NCBI GenBank assembly: GCA_003650255.1
Contig: QMOP01000018.1
Span: 1-12,245 of the forward strand
Direction of reading: 5' to 3'
Length of the DNA: 12,245 nucleotides
Source of the DNA: Caldisericota bacterium
Lineage (GTDB): Bacteria; CG03; B21-G15
The notes below the pieces were generated by a model that worked only from the letters and a program-made list of their open reading frames with translations, ran no database searches and had not been told where the DNA came from. Shown here one piece after another: positions 1 to 8,730 of this stretch. Each line of letters begins with the position of its first letter. Position 1 is the first letter of the stretch. Made by a program: the position numbers and the translations under genes.

Positions 1-3000
1 ACAAGTGGAACATTTACAGGATTAGAAGCAAATACAGTTTACTGGTTTAAAGTTCAGGCCAGAAATGGAGATAATGAAGAAACAGATTTTATAATACTTG
101 GTTCAAGTGCTACAAGGATTGAAGGGATAAAACAGGATACAAGTGGCTGGGAAGTTTATCTTAGCAGTATGAGGATTACAGCAAAGAGTGTAGCATTGGA
201 TGAAGAATTCAGCAATTTAAGTAAAGGACTTTCAGGTTTAGCATTCTTTTTATATGAAGATTCTAATTATACTCAATTAATTTCATCCTCCAACTGGATA
301 AAGAGTATAACATTTGATGCGAAGAATCTTGAACCGAACACAAGCTATTATTTAGCGATAAAGAGCAGAAACCAGGATGGATTAGAAAACAAGGTGCTAA
401 GACTTGGTTCAAAGGCGACAAAAATTGAAGTTCCAACAGGTTTAAAATTTGTTGAAGTAAGTACTTATTCTATCACAGTACAGCCATTTAATGAGTTTAC
501 AAATTTAGGAATAAGTTCTTCAGCGATAAGAATTTGTAATATGGTTACGGGAGAAGATTCTGGTTGGCAGGGTTCCACAACGACTTGGACTTCAACAGGC
601 CTTACTCCAGCAAAGACATACAGTTTCAAGATAAAAGCAAGGAATATGGAAGGAATAGAAACAGAATGGGTTACAGGATTTAGTACTTCAACATTACCAA
701 ATCAACCTGAGAAGTATTCCTGGTCAATATCAGAGAGAGGAGTAAATTACATAAAAGTAGAATGGGGAGATGGAGGAAATTCTCCAGAAGCAGAGTATAT
801 AGTAGAGGCATCACAGGAAGGATACGGAGGTGTTGTAATTTCTTCAAGTGGATGGTTAGCAAATACTACTTATTATTTCTTGAATTTACAGCCAAATGCT
901 TCCTACTATATTCAGGTTAAAGCAAGGAATAGTTTAGGAGTAGAGAGCAATTATACACAACTGGGTTCTTCATGGACCTTAATTGAGCCAGTAACAGGAA
1001 TAAATTTTGATGAAGTTTATTCAAGTTCAATAACATTTACTGCAGAGGGAGGTCCATTTAGTAATTTGGGAGCGGGGTTATCAGGAGTTACACTTAAAGT
1101 TTATGATAGTCCATTTTATGATAGTTTAGTTTCTTCTACTCCGTACAGTACTCAAATAACATATACAGTTACAGGACTCACTCCAAATACAAGTTACTGG
1201 TTTAGTGCAAATTCAAGAAATGGAGAAGGAAAAGAGAATCAGCCTAAGGGAGGAATAGGGGATGAAATTGTTAAAGCAACAAGAATAGAGGAGGTTTCTT
1301 ATGTAGAATTTGGAGAGATAACAAATACTACAATAAAAGTAAGACCAGGTGGAAATTATACAAATTTAGATGCTGGTGAAAGTGGTTTGATAACATACTG
1401 TACAACGCTTGGAACTGATTCTGGTTGGATAAAGACAACAGATTACTGGTATTTAACAGGACTTACTCCAAATACAACCTATACATTTAAAGCAAATTCA
1501 AGAAACAGGGTTGGATTAGTGAATAATGAGACGATAGAATATTCTACAATGACGATGGCTTCCAAACCTCAGGCATTACCATTTACAGATGTAACTGAGA
1601 ACACAATAACAGCAAACTGGAATAGTGGCAGTCCTCAAAATCCTGATGGGACAGAGTATCAATGTCAGGCATCTTCTGTTAGTGCAGATGGTCCATTTGG
1701 CTGGGATTCAGGATGGCAGACGGTGGTATATTACGATTTTAACGGAATGAGTCCAAATACAAAATATTATTTTAGAGTAAGAGCAAGGAATAAGAGAGGG
1801 GTTCCAACAGAGTGGGTAAATATGGGAGCAAAATACACACTTATTGAATCTCCTTCTGGGATAAGTGTAGTTGAATCTTCAACCACATTTATAAGAGTTA
1901 AAGCAATAGGAACACTCAGTAATCTCGGGAGTGGTTTAAGTGGGTTATTTTTTGAAGAAAATATAACAGGCAAGAATTCTGATTGGATAACAAATAATGA
2001 ATGGTTACTTACAGGACTTAGTCCAAATACAAGTTATTATTTTAGAGTAAGATCAAGGAATGGAGATGCAGTAGATAATCCTCCAACAGATTGGATAGCA
2101 AAGGCAACAGAGATAGAAATAGTTGAGAGTTTAGAGTTTATAGTTGATAGCAGCACTCAAATTTCTGTTAGACCTTCAAATGTTAATAATTTAAGTAATT
2201 TAAATTCCGGGTTAAGTGGCTGGAATATAGAGGCATATGAGGATGAAGGATTGACGATTTTTGTATCATCAACAAACTGGCAGAAAACAACATCTTATGT
2301 TACACTTAGTGGTTTCTCTCCAAATACAACATACTATTTTGTGGGTCAATCAAGAAATGTAGCAGGTTCTACCACTACAAAGAGCAAAGTTGCAATGAAA
2401 TGGACACTTTGTAAAGAAGTAATAGCTCCTCAAGTTAATGTGCCTCCTTCAAGTTCTGATACAGATTCTTTGAGGATAACAATTCAGGATGATGGTAATC
2501 CCTCTTATACAGAATACTTAATTGCTGTTTCACTTGATAAGTTTAATACCACAAATTATGTGCAGGCAGATGGAACACTTGGTGAAAGTAAAGTGTGGAG
2601 AAGTAAAGATTTCTGGCATGGAGTAAATGGATATATTGAACTTAATGGGTTACAATCAGGGACAACATATTGGGTTAAAGTTAAAGCCAGAAACATAGAA
2701 AGAATCCAGACAAATTGGAGTACAACGACAGTGAGGTCAACAAGAAGCGATGCTCCTGTAATCACTTCAGTATATCCAACTCCTGGTAATGAAACAAGAC
2801 AGATTACAGTAGAATGGACTGATACAGGAGTGGAATATTTTGTTCAGATTTCAACAGATGGAATAAGCTGGCAGGATTTAGGTAATTGGATAGCAGCAAC
2901 AAGTACTTCTCCTGCAGGTCTTAATGTGAATAGAAAGTATTATTTTCAGGTGAAAGCAAAGAATTCTGAGGGAGTGGAAAGTAGTTATTCTGCTTCAAAA

Positions 3001-6000
3001 TCAACCTGGACATGGAGTGAGGTGCCAGGAGTTCCTCCAGATCCAGTTACAGGTGTATTTACTTCAAGTATGACAGTGACATGGCTTGTAGGCAATAATC
3101 CTTCTTATACTGATTATAAGGTTGAATGTTCTACTACTTCTTCTTTTGATGGAGGAGAGGATAAAGAGAGTTCTTGGATTGAGGCAAATGAGTATACATT
3201 CAAGGGTTTAAAAGCAAATACAAAGTATTATTTTAGAGCAAGATCAAGAACAGAAGATCCTATTTCTCCAAAAGAATCAGACTGGGTTGTTTTGAATACA
3301 ACAGGAAAATACACTTTAATAGAGAAACCAACAGCTTACTGGGTGAGTGTTGATATTACATCTATTACGATAAAAGCTGCTAAAAATATAAATGGAGAAG
3401 ATCTATCTAACTTGGGAGCAGAAGGAAATGCAGCGGTAAGATTTTTAAAAGTTGGAGATGTCTGGAGTGACTGGACAGCAAATCCTGTGAAATCATTTAA
3501 GGGATTAAATCCAAATACTGAGTATAGTTTTAAGATAGAAGCAAGAAATGGAGATGCTGTATCAATAGGAGAGATGGGACCATTTGCAAAAATAACAAGA
3601 ATAGAACTTCCTTCAGGACTTAATTTTGTAAATGTAACAACATATTCAATAACAGCACAACTTTTGGATGAATATACAAATCTTGGGGTGAGTTCTTCAG
3701 CAGTGAAGATAATTCAGGGAAGTGAAAATTCCGGGTGGCTTACAAATACTTCAAGTTCCTGGACAAAAACTGGATTACTTCCTGCAAGAAAATATACTTT
3801 TGAAGTGATATCAAGAAATCAGGATGGAATTGAGAATCCATCAGTTTTTATTTCTACCTATACACATGCTCAGGTTTCTGAAATTCAATCTGTTGAAGGA
3901 AACTGGAATGAAAATTTAGGATACTACACACAGATTATTATTGAAGGTAAAGATAATCTTATAGGGTCTGATGGAGTGAAATTTGCAATTTTTAATATTG
4001 AGCAGAGCAAGTACTTAAATCCAACAACATGGGAGTTGACAGATTTAACAGAAGATTTTGATATTATATGGTCAACAGCAACTGTATGGTATCATAAAAA
4101 TCTTTCTGCAAATACAGTTTATTCATATAAAATAAAAACTAAGAATCAGAGTGGAGTTAAGACAGATTGGAGTGGAGTAAAAGCAGGAACAACTCCTGTT
4201 GCAGCACCTACAAATATGAAACATACAACAAATCAGATAGTATCTGATTCCTACTGGTTAAGTTTTGATTGTGATGATGTAGCAGATGCAGTAGCATACA
4301 GGTTTTACATAAGTATTTCTACAGGAGGATGGAGTGATACAGCAGATTCACCCACAAGTGATTGGACATTTCAGGATTTATTGCCCAACACAAGATATAC
4401 CTGTTATGTAAGGGCAAGCAGGGACAGTATTATATTTGGGGCTCCTTCCACTTCAACACAAGCCTATACTTCAATTCAGAGAGTTGAAACAGCAGAATTT
4501 GTTATTGGGAGTTCAAGCATAGGGATACGTGCTGTTTCCAATATAGGAGGATTTAGCAATTTATTTGAGGGAGAAAGTGGTCTTTACTATGAGATAAAAA
4601 CATCAACTGGTGGAGTTATGAAAAGCACTTGGACAAAGGTGTATGATTATATATGGTTTGATGGATTGAACGTGAATACGAGTTATTATTTTACTTTGAA
4701 TTCCAAAAACGGGGATGGAGATTTAAATGTTTCCACAGAAATTGTAAAGTGGACAAAAGCAAGTGTACCGCCACCACCTATTCTGTCAGATGCAACAGAC
4801 AATTCAATAAGGGTCAGAATATCAAGTGGGACAAATCCACCATGGACTTTATATCAAGTATTTAACAATACAGAAGGCAAATATGTAGGAATGGATGGAA
4901 CATTACTTGATTTACCAACATGGTACACATGGGCAGAATTTGGAGGGGATGAAGGAGTAATCAACACAGGGTTACAACCCAATATAGGTTATACGTACAA
5001 GGTAAGGGCCAAGAACGGTGCTGGAATAGTTACGGAATGGAGTAATAATTCAGCACAGTTAAATACCACGGGAGTAAATCCACCGGGCACAGCAGATTAT
5101 TCAAATATAACTCAGACCTCACTTAAAGCAAACTGGACGAGTAATGGTAATCCTTCAGGGACATATTATTTTGTAGAAATTTCAAGTGTAAGTGATTATT
5201 CAGTGGTATTAGACTCAAGTGGATGGATAACATCATTTGGTTATGAATTTACAGGACTTAGGCCAAATACCAGATATTATTGTAGGGTTAAAGCAAAAGA
5301 TGCAACAAGTGAGACAGATTGGACAATTCTTGGTGGAGTGTATACATTAATTGAAGACCCGACAGGAATAATATGGGAAGAAACAGGAGAGGATTATATC
5401 ACAATAAAAGTAACAGGAACATTATCCAATTTGAGGAGCGGATTTAGTGGATTACTTTTTGAAGAGAAAAGGACAGACCTGACTTCTGACTGGACGACAA
5501 ATAAACAATGGACATTGAGTAATCTCACCCCCAACACAACGTATGGTTTCAAGATAACAGCGAGGAATGGGGATGGAGTAAGTGGTAATGCAGCAGGACC
5601 ATTTATAAGAGCGACATTGATGGAGGGAGCGACTGCAATAAATTTTGTAGAGATAAGTTCCACAAGCATAAAAGTAAAAGCTATTGGGACATTTACGAAT
5701 CAAACAGAAGGGGAAAGTGGTATAAGATTTTATGAGACAAGGACATCCACTCATTCAGCATGGTTAGAGGTTAATGATTACTGGATACTTAATAATTTAA
5801 CACCGAATACAAGTTATCAATTTTATGTAAGAAGCAGAAACAGGGAAGGAACAGTAGGTCCGATATCTGCAGTAACAGTAAGATACACCAGAGCGGCGGT
5901 TCCATCTACACCGACAGTAGTATCGGGGTGGAATCAGACAGATGGTAATTATATAGATGTAACAATAAATGATCCAGTAAATCCTGCAGGAACACAATAC

Positions 6001-7029
6001 ATTGTAGAAGTTTCAACAGTTTCAGATTTTTCAGTAATTATTTCTACTTCCCTCATTGCTGATTCCTCATTACGTATTAGTTTACTTGAGGCAGGGAAAA
6101 TATATTATGTAAGGACAAAAGCAATGAATGGAGAAGGATATTTGACAGGATATAGTTCAACTGGTAGTGCAAAGACACCACCTGCAGCACCTGAATACAT
6201 TAAAATAATAGACGAGAGCGAGAATTCAATAACATACGAATGGAGTAAAGTTGAAGATGCTCTAAGTTATAATTTATACACATCCACAGGCAACTATGAA
6301 GGAATAGACGGGAACACCTGGACGGTAGTTGATTTAACGCCGAACACGTCCTACTGGGCTTATGTAAGAGCTGTAAGTTTAGAAGGAGAAGGAGGTGGAA
6401 CAGAAATAGTAACAGGGTATACCCTGATGGAAATTCCTGAAGGTGTTGAGTTTGTAAAAATATGGAGTAGTTCAATGGCAGTTAAGGCAAAAGGAACTTT
6501 CACCAATTCAGATATTGGGTTAAGTGGGGTACAAATAAGATGTTTAACAACAGGAACAACAAGTGAATGGTTAAATACAGAAGGAACCTGGATTATAGAG
6601 GGACTTGATCCAAATAGAGAATATTACTTTAAGGCAAGAAGTAGAAACATAGTGGGAGATGAGAGTGATTGGAGTTTGATAGAAGTAAGTACCTATACAT
6701 TAGCAGAGGAACCATTAGCACCAGCTATAAGTGAACCCACTACATATAGTTTAAGAGTAACAATAAATCCTGGCAACAATCCAGATTATACAGAGTATGC
6801 AATTTATTGTAATGAGTTACAAAAATATGTACAGAGTGATGGAAGTTTAGGTGATGAGATAGTTTGGCAGCCCTACAGGGATGTTTTAAGTAATGACTGG
6901 GGTGGAAGTAAAGGGATAGAAGTGGTAGGACTCAGTAAAGATAATTCATATACATTTAAGGTAAAAGCAAGAAACGTAGGAGGAAGAGAAACTGGATGGA
7001 GTCCAGATTCAGAGCCAGGAATAACTTCG
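1..7029 (+). repeat. Tandem array of about 25 FN3-like modules in two sequence classes
   Basis: Approximate module limits in bases: 1-123 (partial), 124-429, 430-696, 697-987, 988-1290, 1291-1557, 1558-1848, 1849-2118, 2119-2409, 2410-2751, 2752-3021, 3022-3324, 3325-3606, 3607-3870, 3871-4200, 4201-4479, 4480-4761, 4762-5073, 5074-5355, 5356-5625, 5626-5895, 5896-6180, 6181-6432, 6433-6708, 6709-7029. Each is roughly 85-115 residues. Class A modules contain '(S/T)NLxxGxSG' and are preceded by a 'TxIE'-type linker. Class B modules contain '(G)NPxYTEYxVE'-type strands and follow proline- or alanine-rich linkers. Reading from the second module the order is A A B A A B A A B B B A A B B A B B A A B B A B. 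The repeats are diverged at protein level rather than being identical DNA copies. Confidence 0.85.
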
Positions 7030-8724
7030 CCATATGCAGTGGTGGTAAAATGTCTTGGATTAAATGAGGGAGAATGGACAAATATAAAGTATATTAGTTT
7101 TACAGTAACCGGGTCAGACCATTATCATTATAGATTCAATCAGAATTCAGCAGATACTGCACTTACCACAGACCCTGAATGGGATGGTTCCACAATGACA
7201 TTTACTATGACGAAACAGGGGGATTGGTATTTACATGTAAGAGGAGAGAATGCAAGTGATGGATTGATGGGACAGGAGACATTTGGGCCGATAAGATTTG
7301 ATAACGAACCACCTGAGATTTTAAAAATAAGGTGTTGGTATGATGTAAGTATGGAAACAGAAATAATAAGTGGAGAATGGACTGGACATTCAGATCCATA
7401 TTTTGAATGGGATAATCCAGCATCTACAGCACCTGTGGAAGGGTATAGTATAGTATTTTCTACAGATAGCCAGATTGAACCGGATAATGTGATAGATACA
7501 AATTTACTATACTTTTCTACACAAGTATTTAGAAGTGGAATTTATTATTTTAAGATAAAAGCAAAAGACAGAGCAGGAAACTGGGGAGAGGTGGCGGAGT
7601 TTGTGTATAAATATGCTCAACCCGGAGAATCACCAGAGGTGAAAGAAGTGGGTTTTGTTACAGGAGAAGAGCAGGAAGGAGAGGTAGTGGGAGTAAGTGT
7701 GTATGAAGAACCAGCAATTTTATTTAATAGAGATATTGACAGTTCAACCATAGAAGGAAAAGTGATATTGAGAGCAGTTATGAATAATTTAGGAGAGAAA
7801 GGGTTATGGGAGGTTTCGGGTAAAGTAAGATATGATAGCCAGACAAAGCAAGTAATATTTACACCTCAGGGTGAATTATTGAAAAATTACACGTATGAAT
7901 TGGTGATAATGAAGGGAATAAGAGATGTACTTGGAAATGAGATTTCTACTACCACAATAAAAAGATTCAGAACAATAATGGATCCAAGTGAGGATAATGT
8001 TATAGTTGGAAGTGATGGTAAGACAAAAGTATATATTGAAGCAGGAACTCTTAAGAGGTCTGCTTATATTATGATAAAGACTTCAACTATAGTTCCTGCT
8101 GGATATGAGGAAGCGAAATTAAAGATAGATGATAAGTTTAAATATCCACTTGAGGGAAGTTTAAGAGAGATAATTTTGAAGGATGAGAATGGGCAGCTAT
8201 TATCTGAAAGTTTCTCTTTACCTGTTCGAATAGAGATACCGTATAGTGATAAAGATAGAGATGGAATAATAGATGGAAGTTCTCCGAAAGTAAAAGTAGA
8301 AACATTAAAAATGTGTAGATTAGATGAGGTCAATAATGAATTTGAAGAATTAGATAGTGAGATAGATGAGATGAGACAGGTGGTAAGGTCATGGGTTACT
8401 CATTTCAGTTATTATGTTTTAATGGGAGCAAGTGATCTGGATTTGAGATATGTTATAGCATATCCAGTGCCCTGGAGACCAAAAGATAGTAAAATAGTAT
8501 TTGGTAATCCAGATATAAATAAAGGATTACCGAGTAGTTGTAAGATAAGGATTTACACTATTACTGGAAAGAAAGTAATAGAACTTGAAGAAAACGACGG
8601 AGATGGAAAGTATGAATGGAATGTGAAAAATGCACAGGGTGAAGATGTTGCACCTGGAGTTTATATTTATGTGATAGATACCGGGAATAATAAGAAGACA
8701 GGGAAAATAGTGATAATAAGGTGA
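1..8724 (+). CDS. Giant FN3-repeat surface protein with C-terminal sorting-type domain (5' partial)
   Basis: The frame is open from the first base, so this is the last 2907 residues of a larger protein; the ATG at base 169 falls inside a repeat and is not a credible start. Seen in order: about 25 FN3-like modules, each recognisable by a 'GLxPNTxYxFxVxARN' F-G strand signature; two degenerate Ig-like modules ending 'DNEPPEI' and 'KAKDRAGNWGE'; a Big_5-like module ('EPAILFNRDIDSSTIEGKV'); a ZU5-like module ('GKTKVYIEAGTLKRSAYIMI') with a Ca-loop-like 'DKDRDGIIDG'; and a C-terminal domain with 'AYPVPWRP', 'IRIYTITGKKV', 'APGVYIYVI' and final 'GKIVIIR'. That end matches the FlgD-Ig / type IX sorting-like tail found on secreted modular proteins. 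The protein is very probably extracellular, as a stalk, adhesin or matrix component; its ligand is unknown. It is followed 6 bases later by a PorV-like gene, its likely export partner (inference). Exported status is inferred because the N-terminus is outside the window. Confidence 0.9.
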   Translation, partial: TSGTFTGLEANTVYWFKVQARNGDNEETDFIILGSSATRIEGIKQDTSGWEVYLSSMRITAKSVALDEEFSNLSKGLSGLAFFLYEDSNYTQLISSSNWIKSITFDAKNLEPNTSYYLAIKSRNQDGLENKVLRLGSKATKIEVPTGLKFVEVSTYSITVQPFNEFTNLGISSSAIRICNMVTGEDSGWQGSTTTWTSTGLTPAKTYSFKIKARNMEGIETEWVTGFSTSTLPNQPEKYSWSISERGVNYIKVEWGDGGNSPEAEYIVEASQEGYGGVVISSSGWLANTTYYFLNLQPNASYYIQVKARNSLGVESNYTQLGSSWTLIEPVTGINFDEVYSSSITFTAEGGPFSNLGAGLSGVTLKVYDSPFYDSLVSSTPYSTQITYTVTGLTPNTSYWFSANSRNGEGKENQPKGGIGDEIVKATRIEEVSYVEFGEITNTTIKVRPGGNYTNLDAGESGLITYCTTLGTDSGWIKTTDYWYLTGLTPNTTYTFKANSRNRVGLVNNETIEYSTMTMASKPQALPFTDVTENTITANWNSGSPQNPDGTEYQCQASSVSADGPFGWDSGWQTVVYYDFNGMSPNTKYYFRVRARNKRGVPTEWVNMGAKYTLIESPSGISVVESSTTFIRVKAIGTLSNLGSGLSGLFFEENITGKNSDWITNNEWLLTGLSPNTSYYFRVRSRNGDAVDNPPTDWIAKATEIEIVESLEFIVDSSTQISVRPSNVNNLSNLNSGLSGWNIEAYEDEGLTIFVSSTNWQKTTSYVTLSGFSPNTTYYFVGQSRNVAGSTTTKSKVAMKWTLCKEVIAPQVNVPPSSSDTDSLRITIQDDGNPSYTEYLIAVSLDKFNTTNYVQADGTLGESKVWRSKDFWHGVNGYIELNGLQSGTTYWVKVKARNIERIQTNWSTTTVRSTRSDAPVITSVYPTPGNETRQITVEWTDTGVEYFVQISTDGISWQDLGNWIAATSTSPAGLNVNRKYYFQVKAKNSEGVESSYSASKSTWTWSEVPGVPPDPVTGVFTSSMTVTWLVGNNPSYTDYKVECSTTSSFDGGEDKESSWIEANEYTFKGLKANTKYYFRARSRTEDPISPKESDWVVLNTTGKYTLIEKPTAYWVSVDITSITIKAAKNINGEDLSNLGAEGNAAVRFLKVGDVWSDWTANPVKSFKGLNPNTEYSFKIEARNGDAVSIGEMGPFAKITRIELPSGLNFVNVTTYSITAQLLDEYTNLGVSSSAVKIIQGSENSGWLTNTSSSWTKTGLLPARKYTFEVISRNQDGIENPSVFISTYTHAQVSEIQSVEGNWNENLGYYTQIIIEGKDNLIGSDGVKFAIFNIEQSKYLNPTTWELTDLTEDFDIIWSTATVWYHKNLSANTVYSYKIKTKNQSGVKTDWSGVKAGTTPVAAPTNMKHTTNQIVSDSYWLSFDCDDVADAVAYRFYISISTGGWSDTADSPTSDWTFQDLLPNTRYTCYVRASRDSIIFGAPSTSTQAYTSIQRVETAEFVIGSSSIGIRAVSNIGGFSNLFEGESGLYYEIKTSTGGVMKSTWTKVYDYIWFDGLNVNTSYYFTLNSKNGDGDLNVSTEIVKWTKASVPPPPILSDATDNSIRVRISSGTNPPWTLYQVFNNTEGKYVGMDGTLLDLPTWYTWAEFGGDEGVINTGLQPNIGYTYKVRAKNGAGIVTEWSNNSAQLNTTGVNPPGTADYSNITQTSLKANWTSNGNPSGTYYFVEISSVSDYSVVLDSSGWITSFGYEFTGLRPNTRYYCRVKAKDATSETDWTILGGVYTLIEDPTGIIWEETGEDYITIKVTGTLSNLRSGFSGLLFEEKRTDLTSDWTTNKQWTLSNLTPNTTYGFKITARNGDGVSGNAAGPFIRATLMEGATAINFVEISSTSIKVKAIGTFTNQTEGESGIRFYETRTSTHSAWLEVNDYWILNNLTPNTSYQFYVRSRNREGTVGPISAVTVRYTRAAVPSTPTVVSGWNQTDGNYIDVTINDPVNPAGTQYIVEVSTVSDFSVIISTSLIADSSLRISLLEAGKIYYVRTKAMNGEGYLTGYSSTGSAKTPPAAPEYIKIIDESENSITYEWSKVEDALSYNLYTSTGNYEGIDGNTWTVVDLTPNTSYWAYVRAVSLEGEGGGTEIVTGYTLMEIPEGVEFVKIWSSSMAVKAKGTFTNSDIGLSGVQIRCLTTGTTSEWLNTEGTWIIEGLDPNREYYFKARSRNIVGDESDWSLIEVSTYTLAEEPLAPAISEPTTYSLRVTINPGNNPDYTEYAIYCNELQKYVQSDGSLGDEIVWQPYRDVLSNDWGGSKGIEVVGLSKDNSYTFKVKARNVGGRETGWSPDSEPGITSPYAVVVKCLGLNEGEWTNIKYISFTVTGSDHYHYRFNQNSADTALTTDPEWDGSTMTFTMTKQGDWYLHVRGENASDGLMGQETFGPIRFDNEPPEILKIRCWYDVSMETEIISGEWTGHSDPYFEWDNPASTAPVEGYSIVFSTDSQIEPDNVIDTNLLYFSTQVFRSGIYYFKIKAKDRAGNWGEVAEFVYKYAQPGESPEVKEVGFVTGEEQEGEVVGVSVYEEPAILFNRDIDSSTIEGKVILRAVMNNLGEKGLWEVSGKVRYDSQTKQVIFTPQGELLKNYTYELVIMKGIRDVLGNEISTTTIKRFRTIMDPSEDNVIVGSDGKTKVYIEAGTLKRSAYIMIKTSTIVPAGYEEAKLKIDDKFKYPLEGSLREIILKDENGQLLSESFSLPVRIEIPYSDKDRDGIIDGSSPKVKVETLKMCRLDEVNNEFEELDSEIDEMRQVVRSWVTHFSYYVLMGASDLDLRYVIAYPVPWRPKDSKIVFGNPDINKGLPSSCKIRIYTITGKKVIELEENDGDGKYEWNVKNAQGEDVAPGVYIYVIDTGNNKKTGKIVIIR
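7633..8442 (+). other. Big_5-like and ZU5-like domain pair, with HFS motif
   Basis: Bases 7633-7986 encode a Big_5 (SbsA Ig-like) pattern: 'AILFNRDIDSSTI', then 'VIFTPQGELLKNYTYELVI', then 'IRDVLGNEIS', the usual 'functional extreme / no further differentiation' signature of this family. Bases 7987-8442 resemble a bacterial ZU5-type module: 'GSDGKTKVYIEAGTL', then 'SFSLPVRIEIPYSDKDRDG', ending 'RSWVTHFSYYVLMG'. The His-Phe-Ser triplet is encoded at 8401-8409. Family assignment is by motif memory only; a profile search would settle it. Confidence 0.6.
8455..8721 (+). other. C-terminal FlgD-Ig / type IX sorting-like domain
   Basis: The last 89 or so residues of the giant protein show the features of secreted-protein C-terminal domains: 'YPVPWRP' at the start, an amphipathic 'KIRIYTITGKKVIEL' strand, 'YEWNVKNAQGEDVAPGVYIY', and the basic terminal strand 'KKTGKIVIIR'. 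In Bacteroidota such domains direct export through the type IX system and are bound by PorV. Close relatives also occur in phyla where that system is not demonstrated. The adjacent PorV-like gene supports a sorting role here, but this remains inference. Confidence 0.65.
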
Positions 8725-8725
8725 T
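8718..8725 (+). promoter_or_regulatory. Strong Shine-Dalgarno for the PorV-like gene, overlapping the upstream stop codon
   Basis: AAGGTGAT matches the anti-Shine-Dalgarno complement well and sits 5 bases before the ATG at 8731. It overlaps the TGA (8722-8724) of the giant gene. The ATG at 8724 is in another frame and meets TAG after six codons, so 8731 is the start. Confidence 0.75.
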
Positions 8726-8730
8726 GAGAG

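Noticed and set aside
169..171. ATG at 169 as the start of the giant gene
   Set aside because: The same frame is open back to base 1 and already encodes FN3 signature ('GLEANTVYWFKVQARN'). The ATG lies in mid-module with no Shine-Dalgarno or signal peptide.
1..7029. CRISPR or DNA-level satellite repeat
   Set aside because: The periodicity is in the protein; repeated DNA strings such as those encoding 'LTPNTSYY' are short and diverged, with no constant spacers.
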